From Paenibacillus sp. FSL K6-3182 (GTDB taxonomy: Bacteria > Bacillota > Bacilli > Paenibacillales > Paenibacillaceae): a stretch of 64,000 nucleotides of DNA. Within the stretch, counting starts at the first letter, position 1; the number at the start of each line of letters is the position of its first letter. The translations under genes were made by a program, and so were the position numbers. Below the pieces are notes generated by a model. The model saw only the letters and a list, made by a program, of their open reading frames with translations, made no database searches and was not told the DNA's origin. The DNA is taken from NCBI RefSeq assembly GCF_037976325.1, contig NZ_CP150265.1, positions 6,675,001 through 6,739,000 of the forward strand, in the 5' to 3' direction. Positions 9,325 through 17,936 of this stretch are shown here, piece after piece.

Positions 9325-9420
9325 TAGCACTCGTCATCATAAAAACTGTACATCGGTCATCATAGATACATAGCACTAGTTATCAAAAACCATTGCTCTC
9401 GTCATCATAAAGCATAGACA
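9325..9420. repeat. Degenerate 23-base tandem repeat
   Basis: TCATCAT or a close variant occurs at 9334, 9357, 9380 and 9402, a spacing of 23, 23 and 22 bases, with flanking words such as ACTCG, TCGG, ACTAG and TCTCG. The units are too dissimilar and have no unique spacers, so this is not a CRISPR array. Confidence 0.6.
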
Positions 9421-9421
9421 A

Positions 9422-9622
9422 TTAAGTTATTAATTTGTCATACCCTTTGGGATCAAGGCCTTCTGGCTTAATCTCGCTCATTGCACTTGCTTCTTTTGTT
9501 GTTTTGGAATGACAAGACTGACAAATATAATATTTCGTTTGTTTTTCAATGAGCTTTCGATATTGAGGATCACTGTGATTAATATCAAATGGTTTTCTGC
9601 ACAACATACAGTTTACATGCAT
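9422..9622 (-). CDS. YlaI-like DUF2197 zinc-ribbon protein
   Basis: The 66-residue protein carries two CxxC pairs (NCMLCRKP near residue 5 and YICQSCHSK near residue 33), separated by a polar stretch. This is the layout of the small YlaI family (DUF2197) of Bacillus and Paenibacillus and predicts one bound zinc. The cellular role of the family is not known to me. GAGGG lies 10 bases before the ATG. It is a single gene, divergent from the methyltransferase transcription unit. Confidence 0.75.
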   Translation of the reverse strand: MHVNCMLCRKPFDINHSDPQYRKLIEKQTKYYICQSCHSKTTKEASAMSEIKPEGLDPKGYDKLIT

Positions 9623-9715
9623 TCCATAATCACCCTCTCATAGACCAGCATTCATTAATAGTATAAATGAACCCGTTGTAAATGAGAATTTAGAAATATC
9701 TTTTTTCTGGAAATA

Positions 9716-9744
9716 TTGACCTATATTTGCCTATTGCCTATACT
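9716..9744 (+). promoter_or_regulatory. SigA-type promoter
   Basis: TTGACC at 9716-9721 and TATACT at 9739-9744 are separated by exactly 17 bases, with a further TATAAT-like stretch just after. Transcription would start near 9751, giving a leader of about 125 bases before the methyltransferase gene and covering the short frame at 9778. Confidence 0.7.
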
Positions 9745-9777
9745 TATAATAACTTTATAAGAAAGCGAGTGGTTATC

Positions 9778-9828
9778 ATGCAAAAACTACATTCCGGTAC
9801 GTTCATTATTAAGGTGCGTAAGGGATAA
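9778..9828 (+). pseudogene. 16-codon leader frame, possible gene remnant
   Basis: This frame encodes MQKLHSGTFIIKVRKG and then stops. The HSGTFIIKV start resembles the beginning of a small (about 60-residue) Firmicutes protein family whose members continue with an RQNATWQG-like motif. Here the frame breaks right after the shared part, so it may be a decayed copy, or just a leader peptide of the methyltransferase mRNA. The resemblance is from memory and unproven. Confidence 0.3.
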
Positions 9829-9876
9829 TCATTACGATCCCTTCCGTAAACATCTAATTATCGGAGGGAATTACGT

Positions 9877-10653
9877 ATGTCGTTTAGTTATTATGGAGAA
9901 CTTTGTACAGTGGTCTATGATTTATCCAAGAAAACAGGTCAATCTATCGGTGGCGATTTAGAATATTACGAAGATCGACTAAAAGATTGCAAGGGTCGTA
10001 TTCTCGAAGCAATGGCCGGTTCTGGTCGTGTTCTCGTTCCGCTTCTAGAAGCAGGGCTGCAAGTCGATGGTGTTGATTATTCAGCGGAAATGCTCGCATC
10101 CTGCCGTCAACGCTGTGAGGAACGCGGGCTCGTTACTGAGCTGTATGAGTCAAATTTGCAACAGCTTGATTTGCCTCATCGCTATGAAGCCATCATTATC
10201 CCAGGCGGTTCATTCCTATTAATAGAGAACCGAGACGAATCACTTCTGGCTCTTAAAAATTTGTATAATCATCTTGAGCCAGGCGGACGTATCATACTTG
10301 ACCTGTTCCTGCCTGACAACAATTTCAGTTGTGGGCAATACAGCGGTACGTCGACATTCAACCTGCCGGATGGAGACATCATCACCATGGAAGACAAGCT
10401 TGTTGAAGCCGACTTATACAATCAATATAAGATTTCATATATTAAATATGAAAAATGGCACAACGGCGCTCTTATCCAAACTGAGCTGCAGCGCTTTGCT
10501 ATACGTTGGTATGGTGTCGAAGAGTTTAAGCTTATTTTAGAAAACATAGGTTTTTCCGATGTGGTTGTGTCAGCTGATTACAACTATGGCCAAGCTCCAT
10601 CAAACGGCAAACAAAATTACGTTTATGAAGCGATTAAGCCCTTAGAAGCTTAA
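9877..10653 (+). CDS. Class I SAM-dependent methyltransferase
   Basis: The 258-residue protein has the Rossmann methyltransferase motifs: ILEAMAGSGRVLVPLLEAG (motif I, about residues 45-63), VDGVDYSAEML (motif II), the hydrophobic IIIPGGSFLLI and then HLEPGGRIILDLF. It would transfer a methyl group from S-adenosylmethionine to an unknown acceptor. CGGAGGG lies upstream of the ATG. The gene has its own SigA-type promoter about 130 bases upstream and ends at a strong hairpin, so it is a single-gene unit. Confidence 0.85.
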   Translation: MSFSYYGELCTVVYDLSKKTGQSIGGDLEYYEDRLKDCKGRILEAMAGSGRVLVPLLEAGLQVDGVDYSAEMLASCRQRCEERGLVTELYESNLQQLDLPHRYEAIIIPGGSFLLIENRDESLLALKNLYNHLEPGGRIILDLFLPDNNFSCGQYSGTSTFNLPDGDIITMEDKLVEADLYNQYKISYIKYEKWHNGALIQTELQRFAIRWYGVEEFKLILENIGFSDVVVSADYNYGQAPSNGKQNYVYEAIKPLEA

Positions 10654-10671
10654 GTAATAAGTAAATATGCA

Positions 10672-10712
10672 AATAAAAAATAGGCTGCCAGCATTGGCAG
10701 CCTATTACTTGT
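10672..10712. terminator. Bidirectional intrinsic terminator
   Basis: A 12-base-pair stem (10679-10690 with 10695-10706, AATAGGCTGCCA) closes on a GCAT loop. On the minus strand it is followed by a run of Ts, so it ends the chemotaxis receptor gene. On the plus strand it follows the methyltransferase gene with a weaker T-rich tail. Confidence 0.85.
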
Positions 10713-10717
10713 TTAAA

Positions 10718-12475
10718 TCAAACATTTACCTGAGCAATAGCTTGTCTCATATCCATGGTATTAGAGCTTAACACCACAGACACTTCATGTACTTGCTTCA
10801 TCATGTCCAGCTGCTGTGCAGTCAGCATTTGAATTTGCTCCGTTTGATCCGATACATCTCTTGCGATATGCGCAATACTGCTTACGGTAGCGGCTACCTC
10901 CTCAGAACCAGCTGTTAACTGCTCCGTCGTCACCGATACCTCCATAATTTGCTCACTCACAAGTCGGAACGATTCAACAGCATGCAAGAATGATTCTGCT
11001 GCTTCACCTGATAATGAAACTCCGTCCTCAATATCTTTCGAAGCTTTCTCCATCTCTTCGCTAATTTTCCCTGATTCTATTTCAATATTGCCAAGCAGCA
11101 ATGAAATTTGCTGTACGGAGGAAGCAGAAGCTTCCGCTAGTTTGCTTACTTCTTTTGCTACAACCATAAAGCCTGTTCCATGTTCCCCAGCCCTCGCTGC
11201 TTCAATCGAAGCATTTAACGCTAGAAGCTTGGTTTGGGAAGCAAAATCGCGAACGGAGCCAATGACATGACCGATTTCACCTGTATAGCTCTGCAATTGC
11301 CTTGCAATATGCAGTGTCTGACCGGCAGAAGCCGAAATATTTTTGATTTGTGTGTTCAGTTGTATCATCGCTTGTTCGCCCGATTGTGCGATTTCTAGTG
11401 ACTGTACCGCTGCGCTCGAAACGGTGGATGAAGATTCCGCAATCTTAACGATTCCCTGCGCAATTTCCTCCATCGCAAGTGCGCTGTCATCTGCACTTTT
11501 TTTCTGGGCATGTGCACCCTCAAAAATATGCTGAACTGAACCATTCATCGCCTCGCCCATTTGCAGCATATGATCAGCACTGCTTGCAAAGGATTGTGTA
11601 GATGAAACGAGCTGCTCAGACGTCTTTTCAACATTGACAACTACTCCGCGAACTCGCTCATTCAAATGCTCGGACATCGTAAGCATCGCCTTGTATACCG
11701 TACCTATTTCATCAACGGATTTGACTGGCTTTGCTCGCAAAATCGCATTCGCTTCCACCAGATCACCTAAAGCCATCTTCTCAGCGCTGGCAGTTACCGT
11801 CTCCAAAGGCTGAAGCGAACGACGGACAAACCAGATGATCGCCCCGATTAAAACAAGCGTGATGACTAGCATCATGATATAGAGTGGGATGCTTTCCTTT
11901 ATGACACTCTTAGCCAGCTGTTGAAATACAGCTGCATCCGTATCAATGCCAATCGCTCCAATCACTGCGCCACTGTCATCTTTCAAAGGTACATAGGCAG
12001 ACAAGTAAGAACCATATACCGGGTTTTCAATTAGTGGAGAGCTTGCATTTCTTCCAGCAAAAATATGTTCAACCGCCGAAGCCGGCATATCTGTTACTTC
12101 ATTAATAGGGGAAGCTGAGCTATCATCTTTAGGCAAACCGTCGATCATAATTCTCGGTTCACGATTTTCATCAAAACGAACAAAATAGACGTACCTTGCT
12201 CCAATTTGCGATCGGAAATAACTAAGTTCCTCACGAATAGACCAGTATAGCTCTGTTTCCTCAGGCTGCTTGAGAAATTCCGTAAATTCCCCCGACTCAA
12301 GCGTGGCCGCATAGCTCTCTGCAATTCGAATATTGTAGCTGTTAATCGCCTCTTCAACTGCAGAATTGGTTTGCACTACTTGTGTTCCTATGTAGCCTCC
12401 CGCGATCAATATCATAACTACGGTCATAGCGCATAAAACACGGACAATCAGATGCTTTTTCAATAGCGTTATCAT
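10718..12475 (-). CDS. Methyl-accepting chemotaxis protein
   Basis: This receptor of 585 residues has one membrane helix near the N-terminus (residues about 10-30) and an extracytoplasmic Cache-type sensor region ([10 protein letters not shown] through [13 protein letters not shown]). A second membrane helix follows ([19 protein letters not shown]), then a HAMP linker, then the long coiled signalling domain with the conserved hairpin tip ([28 protein letters not shown]). It would signal to CheA. The frame also opens at 12508, but GAGGGG lies 9 bases before the ATG at 12475. No chemotaxis genes are nearby, so it is an orphan receptor whose ligand is unknown. Confidence 0.92.
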   Translation of the reverse strand: MITLLKKHLIVRVLCAMTVVMILIAGGYIGTQVVQTNSAVEEAINSYNIRIAESYAATLESGEFTEFLKQPEETELYWSIREELSYFRSQIGARYVYFVRFDENREPRIMIDGLPKDDSSASPINEVTDMPASAVEHIFAGRNASSPLIENPVYGSYLSAYVPLKDDSGAVIGAIGIDTDAAVFQQLAKSVIKESIPLYIMMLVITLVLIGAIIWFVRRSLQPLETVTASAEKMALGDLVEANAILRAKPVKSVDEIGTVYKAMLTMSEHLNERVRGVVVNVEKTSEQLVSSTQSFASSADHMLQMGEAMNGSVQHIFEGAHAQKKSADDSALAMEEIAQGIVKIAESSSTVSSAAVQSLEIAQSGEQAMIQLNTQIKNISASAGQTLHIARQLQSYTGEIGHVIGSVRDFASQTKLLALNASIEAARAGEHGTGFMVVAKEVSKLAEASASSVQQISLLLGNIEIESGKISEEMEKASKDIEDGVSLSGEAAESFLHAVESFRLVSEQIMEVSVTTEQLTAGSEEVAATVSSIAHIARDVSDQTEQIQMLTAQQLDMMKQVHEVSVVLSSNTMDMRQAIAQVNV

Positions 12476-12604
12476 TCGTTCGCTTCCCCTCTGTTCGCTC
12501 ACTAGCAAGTTATTGCTCTTGAAAGCTTTGCCTGATGAATATGGTTATATTTCTCATCATACCACCGTATTTCGACATTGGGGAAAAATATTACAAAAGG
12601 GAAA

Positions 12605-13411
12605 CTAGCGGCCTCTATTAGCTTCCATCCATTTTGCTCCGTAATCAACTAAAGCTTTAACTGGCATGAGCAGCGCGTCCGCATTGCCGACCTTTCCTCT
12701 GCGAACATGATCCGTTTCTTTCTCAAAACACTCGCCTAAATGATTAAAATCATCCGTATCAAAATCAACGTCGCGCAGCGCAACCCATTTTTTCTCTCCG
12801 TCTACAAGCATCGGTGCTTTATTAATCGTTTCTGCTTTATTTGCATACTCAGCTCGATACTCCGCTAGATGAAGAGTAGTGTTTTTATTATGACCCACGC
12901 CCAGCAGCAGCACCCAGCCTTCCAAGTCATAAAGCCTCGCTAACGGAGATTGTTCACTCAGACTGTATTCCAAGCTATGATTTGCAGTTATCCTATCCTT
13001 CTGAGAGCCCCACGCTGCAAAAGACACCTGTGGATGATTGCTTCGAACGACGCCATTTTGTTTTCTAAAACATTCATTTATAACTCCCATGTCTAAGCAA
13101 GGAGTCAGGTCTATTTCAAAAGCAGGCATTGTATCTCTTATCGGCTGCCACCATGATTCCTTCACTGGCGGGTATCGCCAAATTTCAGGATCAGACAAAT
13201 CAGGCGTATGCGTTGGCATGACAAGTGTACCTTCGCTTGTCAGACATGACTCTATCGCCAAAATCACCGCAGTCGGCCCGCCGGATACAAATCCGCCAAG
13301 CGCCTTCATCGAGGTATGCATCATGATCGTCATTCCAGGTTGTATGCCGAGTTTAATCAAATCCGATTTCAACGTTTCCGATGTTAATAAATCCCCTTGT
13401 ATTTCTTCCAT
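12605..13411 (-). CDS. AAC(3) family aminoglycoside N-acetyltransferase-like protein
   Basis: The protein of 268 residues matches the AAC(3)/YokD family, which acetylates the 3-amino group of 2-deoxystreptamine aminoglycosides using acetyl-CoA. Recognisable parts are MMHTSMKALGGFVSGGP near the N-terminus, LVMPTHTPDLSDP, VVRSNHPQVSFAAWG and LLGVGHNKNTTLHLAEYR. Many chromosomal members have no shown resistance role, so activity on drugs is unproven. AAGGTGG precedes the ATG at 13411; a GTG at 13423 is the alternative. No mobile element flanks it and its composition does not stand out. Confidence 0.82.
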   Translation of the reverse strand: MEEIQGDLLTSETLKSDLIKLGIQPGMTIMMHTSMKALGGFVSGGPTAVILAIESCLTSEGTLVMPTHTPDLSDPEIWRYPPVKESWWQPIRDTMPAFEIDLTPCLDMGVINECFRKQNGVVRSNHPQVSFAAWGSQKDRITANHSLEYSLSEQSPLARLYDLEGWVLLLGVGHNKNTTLHLAEYRAEYANKAETINKAPMLVDGEKKWVALRDVDFDTDDFNHLGECFEKETDHVRRGKVGNADALLMPVKALVDYGAKWMEANRGR

Positions 13412-13479
13412 TTTGAGCCCCACCTTAATATGCTTTATCTTTTATCTCATTAAATAAAATCTCTGGCTGCTGCGCAACT

Positions 13480-14157
13480 CTATTTAGCTTTCAAAAAAGA
13501 TACTGCATCCTCCAAACGGTCTGTTTTTAGCGCTAGTTTTTCAGTATTGAATACTAAGATGACTGGAAATTGCTCGATATTAAACATCTTCTTTATATCT
13601 AGCACGTTGTTTGGATTGTACGCCATCATGCTGTAGCCGCCCTTAAGCATGATGCTTGCTTCTTTCTCGATCTCATTAATATCAAAAGGCTCTCCCTTAC
13701 CATCCTCGTATATAACGGTCGTTCGGTAGCTGCCTTTTTTGCTTGCCAACAAGCCTGCTCTCTTAAAAAGCTGCTCATTAGACATCGATAAAACAATGAG
13801 CTCATCCGGCGTATCCGTAATCTTCTCCGTACGCGAGGGATTGATCTGAACCATCTGTCCTTGCTTCAAGTCCTCCCACTTCAGCTTATCGCCTGCTTCA
13901 TTGTTTATTCTGGTACTTGGAAGCACGAGGGCCTCATATTCTACGCCCCAATCTTCTATAGCTGGACCCGGCTCATCGCGCTTCGTCCACTCGGAAATAT
14001 CGAATACGATTTTTTTCTCCTGCTCGTTCAAACCATTAATAAAACCAATCATTTGGTCATCACGGTAATGACCATACGGCTTACTGCTGCAGCCAGCCAG
14101 GAGCATCCCTACTGTCAAAAATAAGATGAGGCCTGCACTCGTCCATCGTTTCATCAT
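13480..14157 (-). CDS. Putative lipoprotein of unknown function
   Basis: The 225-residue protein has a typical lipoprotein signal (MMKRWTSAGLILFLTVGMLLAGCSS) with the lipobox LLAGC near residue 22. After it come a beta-rich region (IVFDISEW, YEALVLPSTRI, GQMVQINPSR) and a C-terminal half with IEQFPVILVFNTEKLALKTD. The latter is faintly thioredoxin-like in pattern, but no CxxC is present. I do not recognise a family. AAAGGGGGG precedes the ATG. It lies between the AAC(3) gene and a divergent transporter operon and seems to be a single gene. Confidence 0.7.
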   Translation of the reverse strand: MMKRWTSAGLILFLTVGMLLAGCSSKPYGHYRDDQMIGFINGLNEQEKKIVFDISEWTKRDEPGPAIEDWGVEYEALVLPSTRINNEAGDKLKWEDLKQGQMVQINPSRTEKITDTPDELIVLSMSNEQLFKRAGLLASKKGSYRTTVIYEDGKGEPFDINEIEKEASIMLKGGYSMMAYNPNNVLDIKKMFNIEQFPVILVFNTEKLALKTDRLEDAVSFLKAK

Positions 14158-14341
14158 ACCCCCCCTTTCAACTAATAACGAGCATCACGATTTAAATGTT
14201 CCGGTATTTTACAATTCACTAACAGTGCATGCCTATCCTTTAATGCTAGCGATCTACAATTTATTATTAATTTCAAAACATTCCTCGAACATTCTAAATC
14301 TACACTAAATGGAGAACATGGATGTGAAAGGATGATAGGGA

Positions 14342-15298
14342 ATGAACATGCAAGAAGGCAAGCTTACTCTAGCCGCTAAGCGTACACATAGCTCTCGCGC
14401 TGCTAGTCGACTACTCGCTAAAACGAATCGATTGAGGGAGAACGCACTTGGTTATATGTTTTTGGCTCCTTCACTTTTGCTATTTACAGTATTTTTATTT
14501 TATCCATTGCTGAAATCAGTCTATTTAAGCTTCCAATTAACAGATCCCAGAGGAAGAGTCGCTGAGTATGTCGGGTTCGATAACTACACGCAGCTGTTTT
14601 CATCGGAAATGTTCTGGAATAGCCTGACGGTTACAGGCCTATTCACACTATACACCGTTCCTGTCGGCATTGTACTTGGCATCGTTACAGCCGCGCTCAC
14701 GCATATCAAGCTGCCAGCCATGCGTATTTTTCAATTCATGTTCGCAATGCCGCTCGCGCTGTCCGTAAGTACTGCAGCCGTCATTTGGATGATCCTCTTC
14801 CACCCCAGCCTCGGAATGCTGAATTATATCCTATCAACGCTAGGCATTGCCCCCATCCAATGGCTTACCAATCCATCTACAGCTTTATTATCGATATCCA
14901 TGATGACCATCTGGATGCAATCGGGCTTCAATTACATTATCGTGCTCAGCGGTCTCCAGAGTATTCCGGATGACATGATCGAAAGCGCAAAGATTGATGG
15001 CGCAGGCCCATTCCGTGCATTTTTGCAAATCGTACTCCCACTGCTGTCGCCTACTCTATTTTTTCTAGCAGTTATCTCGATCATCGGTTCCTTTCAATCC
15101 TTTGGACAAATCCATCTTCTAACCAAAGGCGGACCTGCCGGATCAACAGAGGTATTCGTATATTCCATCTATAAAGAAGCGTTCATTAACTACCAATTCG
15201 GAACAGGAAGCGCCCTGTCGTTAGTCCTATTCGCTATCATTCTTATTTTGACGATTATCCAGTTTGTCTTTGTAGAAAAGAAGGTGTATTACCAATGA
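14342..15298 (+). CDS. Carbohydrate ABC transporter permease, UgpA/MalF type
   Basis: The 318-residue protein has a charged cytoplasmic N-terminus, six predicted membrane helices, and the inner-membrane permease EAA loop (IESAKIDGAGPFRAFLQIVLPLLSPT, residues about 213-238), which contacts the ATPase. It is the first gene of a three-gene operon, overlaps the next gene by 4 bases and partners with it. The ATPase gene is missing here, so the system probably uses a shared one of MsmX type encoded elsewhere. From the binding protein, the likely cargo is glycerol-3-phosphate or a related glycerophosphodiester. Confidence 0.85.
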   Translation: MNMQEGKLTLAAKRTHSSRAASRLLAKTNRLRENALGYMFLAPSLLLFTVFLFYPLLKSVYLSFQLTDPRGRVAEYVGFDNYTQLFSSEMFWNSLTVTGLFTLYTVPVGIVLGIVTAALTHIKLPAMRIFQFMFAMPLALSVSTAAVIWMILFHPSLGMLNYILSTLGIAPIQWLTNPSTALLSISMMTIWMQSGFNYIIVLSGLQSIPDDMIESAKIDGAGPFRAFLQIVLPLLSPTLFFLAVISIIGSFQSFGQIHLLTKGGPAGSTEVFVYSIYKEAFINYQFGTGSALSLVLFAIILILTIIQFVFVEKKVYYQ

Positions 15299-16125
15299 TC
15301 GGATTAAAGCCATTTTTACGCCGCTCTAGTGTGTACTTGCTGCTCTCATTGCTTTCCATTGCCATGCTGTTTCCTTTGATTTACACATTTCTACAGGCAT
15401 TGATGACACCTGAGCAGTCTCTTCAATTTCCGCCTGACTTGTTTCCCGATAGCGTGTATTTGGGCAGCATCTCTGCCGTATTTGAGCTTATTCCCGTTGG
15501 TGCGTTCATAGCGAACAGCTTTCTTATCGCGACCATTATTATGGTTGGACAAGTTTTTATCGCGAGCATGGCTGCTTACGCCTTTGTATATATCCGTTTT
15601 CCAGGCAAAAAATATTGGTTTTCCTTATTCCTCTCCACCATGATGATTCCGTGGGAAGTCACCATTATCCCCAATTATTTGACTGTAAAATCATGGGGAT
15701 GGCTGGATTCCTATCAAGGATTGACGATTCCTTTTCTCGCGTCTGCGTTTGGCGTGTTTCTTCTGCGGCAATATTTCTTACAGCTGCCTCGCGAGCTTTT
15801 TGAAGCAGCAAAAATAGATGGCAGCGGGCATATCCGCCACTTCTTAGTTATCGTACTGCCACTTTCACGTCCAGCCATAGCTTCATTATCTGTCTATGTG
15901 TTTCTGAATTCGTGGAATATGTACCTTTGGCCCCTGCTCATAACGAACAGCGATAAGATGCGAACGGTACAGATCGGCATTAGCATGCTGCAGTTCGAAG
16001 AAATGACAAGCTGGAACATCGTTTTAGCCGGCGTAGCTATTGTGCTGTTGCCTTCCTTATTACTGCTCATTGTTGGATTAAAGCAGCTCGTACGAGGGAT
16101 TACTGCTGGTGCTGTAAAAGGATAA
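15295..16125 (+). CDS. Carbohydrate ABC transporter permease, UgpE/MalG type
   Basis: The 276-residue membrane protein has six predicted helices and the EAA loop (LFEAAKIDGSGHIRHFLVIVLPLSRP, about residues 166-191). Its ATG lies inside the stop region of the upstream permease gene (4-base overlap), so the two are translationally coupled and should form the heterodimeric channel. The binding-protein gene follows after 82 bases. Confidence 0.87.
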   Translation: MIGLKPFLRRSSVYLLLSLLSIAMLFPLIYTFLQALMTPEQSLQFPPDLFPDSVYLGSISAVFELIPVGAFIANSFLIATIIMVGQVFIASMAAYAFVYIRFPGKKYWFSLFLSTMMIPWEVTIIPNYLTVKSWGWLDSYQGLTIPFLASAFGVFLLRQYFLQLPRELFEAAKIDGSGHIRHFLVIVLPLSRPAIASLSVYVFLNSWNMYLWPLLITNSDKMRTVQIGISMLQFEEMTSWNIVLAGVAIVLLPSLLLLIVGLKQLVRGITAGAVKG

Positions 16126-16207
16126 TGAATGAGGTGGCTCCGTCTTTATAGACGTTTCCATAAATGTACTGTAAACAAAAAAAGTAGTAGAGAGGGAGAG
16201 AAAAAGA

Positions 16208-17602
16208 ATGAAAGCAAGGTTTAGGTCTGGTTTGACGATTATGATGGCGGTAATGTTGTTTGTAGTCACAGCCTGCGGAGGCAACAACTCTGGGAACAAA
16301 GGCAATGCAGAGGCGCCTTCTGCTACGAACTCAACTGAAGCTTCAGCAGCTCCTACCGAAATGGCAAAAGAACCTGTTAAAGTTGTTTGGTGGCACTCCA
16401 TGGGCGGAGAACTTGGCAAAGCAGTAACCCAGCTCGTTACAGACTACAATGCATCACAAAAAGATGTAGTCGTTGAAGAAGTATTCCAAGGAACCTATGA
16501 CGAGAGTTTAAATAAAATGAAAGCATCGATGGATTCCAAATCTGGGCCATCACTCATTCAAGTATACGAAATCGGTTCAAGATTCATGATTGACTCCAAA
16601 GCAACTACACCTGTTCAAACTTTTGTAGATGCGGAAAATTATGATCTTTCTCAGCTAGAAGAAAATATTACAAATTACTATACATTTGACGGCAAGCTTC
16701 ACTCCATGCCTTTTAACACATCAAACCCAATTTTGTATTATAACAAAGATTTGTTCAAAGCTGCTGGACTTGATCCAGAAAAAGCACCAGCAACTTTTGA
16801 AGCGGTGAAGGAAGCTGCTGCTAAGCTTACGCAAAATGGTCAAACAGGTGCTTCATTCGCAATTTATGGCTGGTTCATGGAGCAATTTTTTGCAAACCAA
16901 GGCGTAGAATATTTAAATAATGGCAACGGACGTACGGCTTCCGCTACAGAATCTCAATTAAATAATGAGACTGGTGTTAAAACATTGTCATGGTGGAAGG
17001 ATCTTGTTGACAGCAAATCAGCACTTAACTTGGGACGTAAAACAGACGATACGAAAAAAGCATTCGCAGCTGGCCAAATCGCTATGACCTTAGATTCTAC
17101 CGCTTCGCTTCGCGGAATTGTAGATTCAGTGGCTGGCAAATTTGAAGTAGGTACTGGCTTCCTGCCTAAACCTGCCGATGCGAAAGATGGCGGTGTTGTC
17201 GTTGGCGGTGCAAGCTTGTGGATTCTGAATAACAAGCCCGAAGCTGAACAAAAAGCAGCATGGGATTTCATCAAATTTTTAGCTAAGCCAGAAACACAAG
17301 CTTATTGGCACATCAACACTGGTTACTTCCCGATTACAAAAAAAGCTTATGACGAAAAAATCGTTGCCGATAATCTAGCAAAATATCCACAGTTCCAAAC
17401 AGCAGTTGATCAGCTGCACGCTTCTATCCCTTCCCCTGCTTCGCAAGGCGCAGTGATGGGCGTATTCCCTGAAGCGCGTCAGCTTGTTGAAACAGCGATT
17501 GAAGAAGCATTAACTGGCGTAAAAGAACCACAAAAAGCGCTTGATGATGCCGCTAAAGCGATCACTGAAAAAATTGCAAACTATAATAAAACAGTTAAAT
17601 AA
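16208..17602 (+). CDS. ABC transporter substrate-binding lipoprotein, UgpB type
   Basis: The 464-residue protein has a lipoprotein signal (lipobox near VVTACGG, residue 22) and a low-complexity linker. Then follows an extracellular solute-binding domain with VVWWHSMGGELGKAV and SMPFNTSNPILYYNKDLFKAAGLDPEKAPATFE. That last motif is characteristic of UgpB, the sn-glycerol-3-phosphate binding protein, though some relatives bind sugars. It captures the substrate outside the membrane and hands it to the two upstream permeases. It is the last gene of the operon and ends at a T-tailed hairpin. No glycerophosphodiester phosphodiesterase or ATPase gene accompanies it, which weakens the substrate call. 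Confidence 0.82.
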   Translation: MKARFRSGLTIMMAVMLFVVTACGGNNSGNKGNAEAPSATNSTEASAAPTEMAKEPVKVVWWHSMGGELGKAVTQLVTDYNASQKDVVVEEVFQGTYDESLNKMKASMDSKSGPSLIQVYEIGSRFMIDSKATTPVQTFVDAENYDLSQLEENITNYYTFDGKLHSMPFNTSNPILYYNKDLFKAAGLDPEKAPATFEAVKEAAAKLTQNGQTGASFAIYGWFMEQFFANQGVEYLNNGNGRTASATESQLNNETGVKTLSWWKDLVDSKSALNLGRKTDDTKKAFAAGQIAMTLDSTASLRGIVDSVAGKFEVGTGFLPKPADAKDGGVVVGGASLWILNNKPEAEQKAAWDFIKFLAKPETQAYWHINTGYFPITKKAYDEKIVADNLAKYPQFQTAVDQLHASIPSPASQGAVMGVFPEARQLVETAIEEALTGVKEPQKALDDAAKAITEKIANYNKTVK

Positions 17603-17612
17603 TTTGTGAGTC

Positions 17613-17649
17613 TAAGCCAAGCCTCGTTCACGGGGTTTGGCTTTTTTTG
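17613..17649 (+). terminator. Intrinsic terminator of the Ugp-type operon
   Basis: AAGCCAAGCC pairs with GGTTTGGCTT (with one G-T pair) around a loop and is followed by seven Ts, 10 bases after the binding-protein stop codon. Confidence 0.85.
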
Positions 17650-17936
17650 TCCATTCTCCCCCTCCATATCGGTACTCTCTGCCAAGCTAGTGTCGCTATT
17701 TCGTGCCATCTGCTATAATTAATCAGAACACCTGTTTGTCCAAATTGATGAGTCTTCTCTCGAAGAACCAGCATCATTTCATTGAAAATGTCATCTTGCA
17801 ACCATTCCTAACAAAAGATCCGATATAATAGAGGAAGCCACTATCATAATCGGATGCTCAATACTTTTACATAACAGACGAACGAAGAACAAATGACGCC
17901 ATGCGTTCTAGTAAACAAAAAATTAAGGAGAGACCT
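17650..17936. other. Gap ahead of the ParB-like gene
   Basis: I see no convincing gene here. A TATAAT at 17824-17829 could be a -10 box for the ParB-like gene, but no good -35 stands at 16-18 bases. On the minus strand an open frame of 57 codons (17628-17801, TTG start) has fairly protein-like composition but ends inside the neighbouring terminator and has only a weak ribosome binding site. Confidence 0.5.

Larger units (their letters stand above)
8639..9421. other. Gene-free repeat block
   Basis: No open frame with a plausible start, ribosome binding site or familiar product was seen on either strand here. The stretch is filled by two copies of a 187-base element with internal inverted repeats, a G/T-rich tandem array between them, and a degenerate 23-base repeat near the right end. 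These parts are listed separately. Confidence 0.8.

Noticed and set aside
9325..9420. Possible CRISPR array
   Set aside because: The repeat units are only partly alike, there are no distinct unique spacers and no cas genes are in the window.
14158..14341. Pho box or cre site upstream of the Ugp-type operon
   Set aside because: No TTAACA-type direct repeats with proper spacing and no 14-base cre match were seen.
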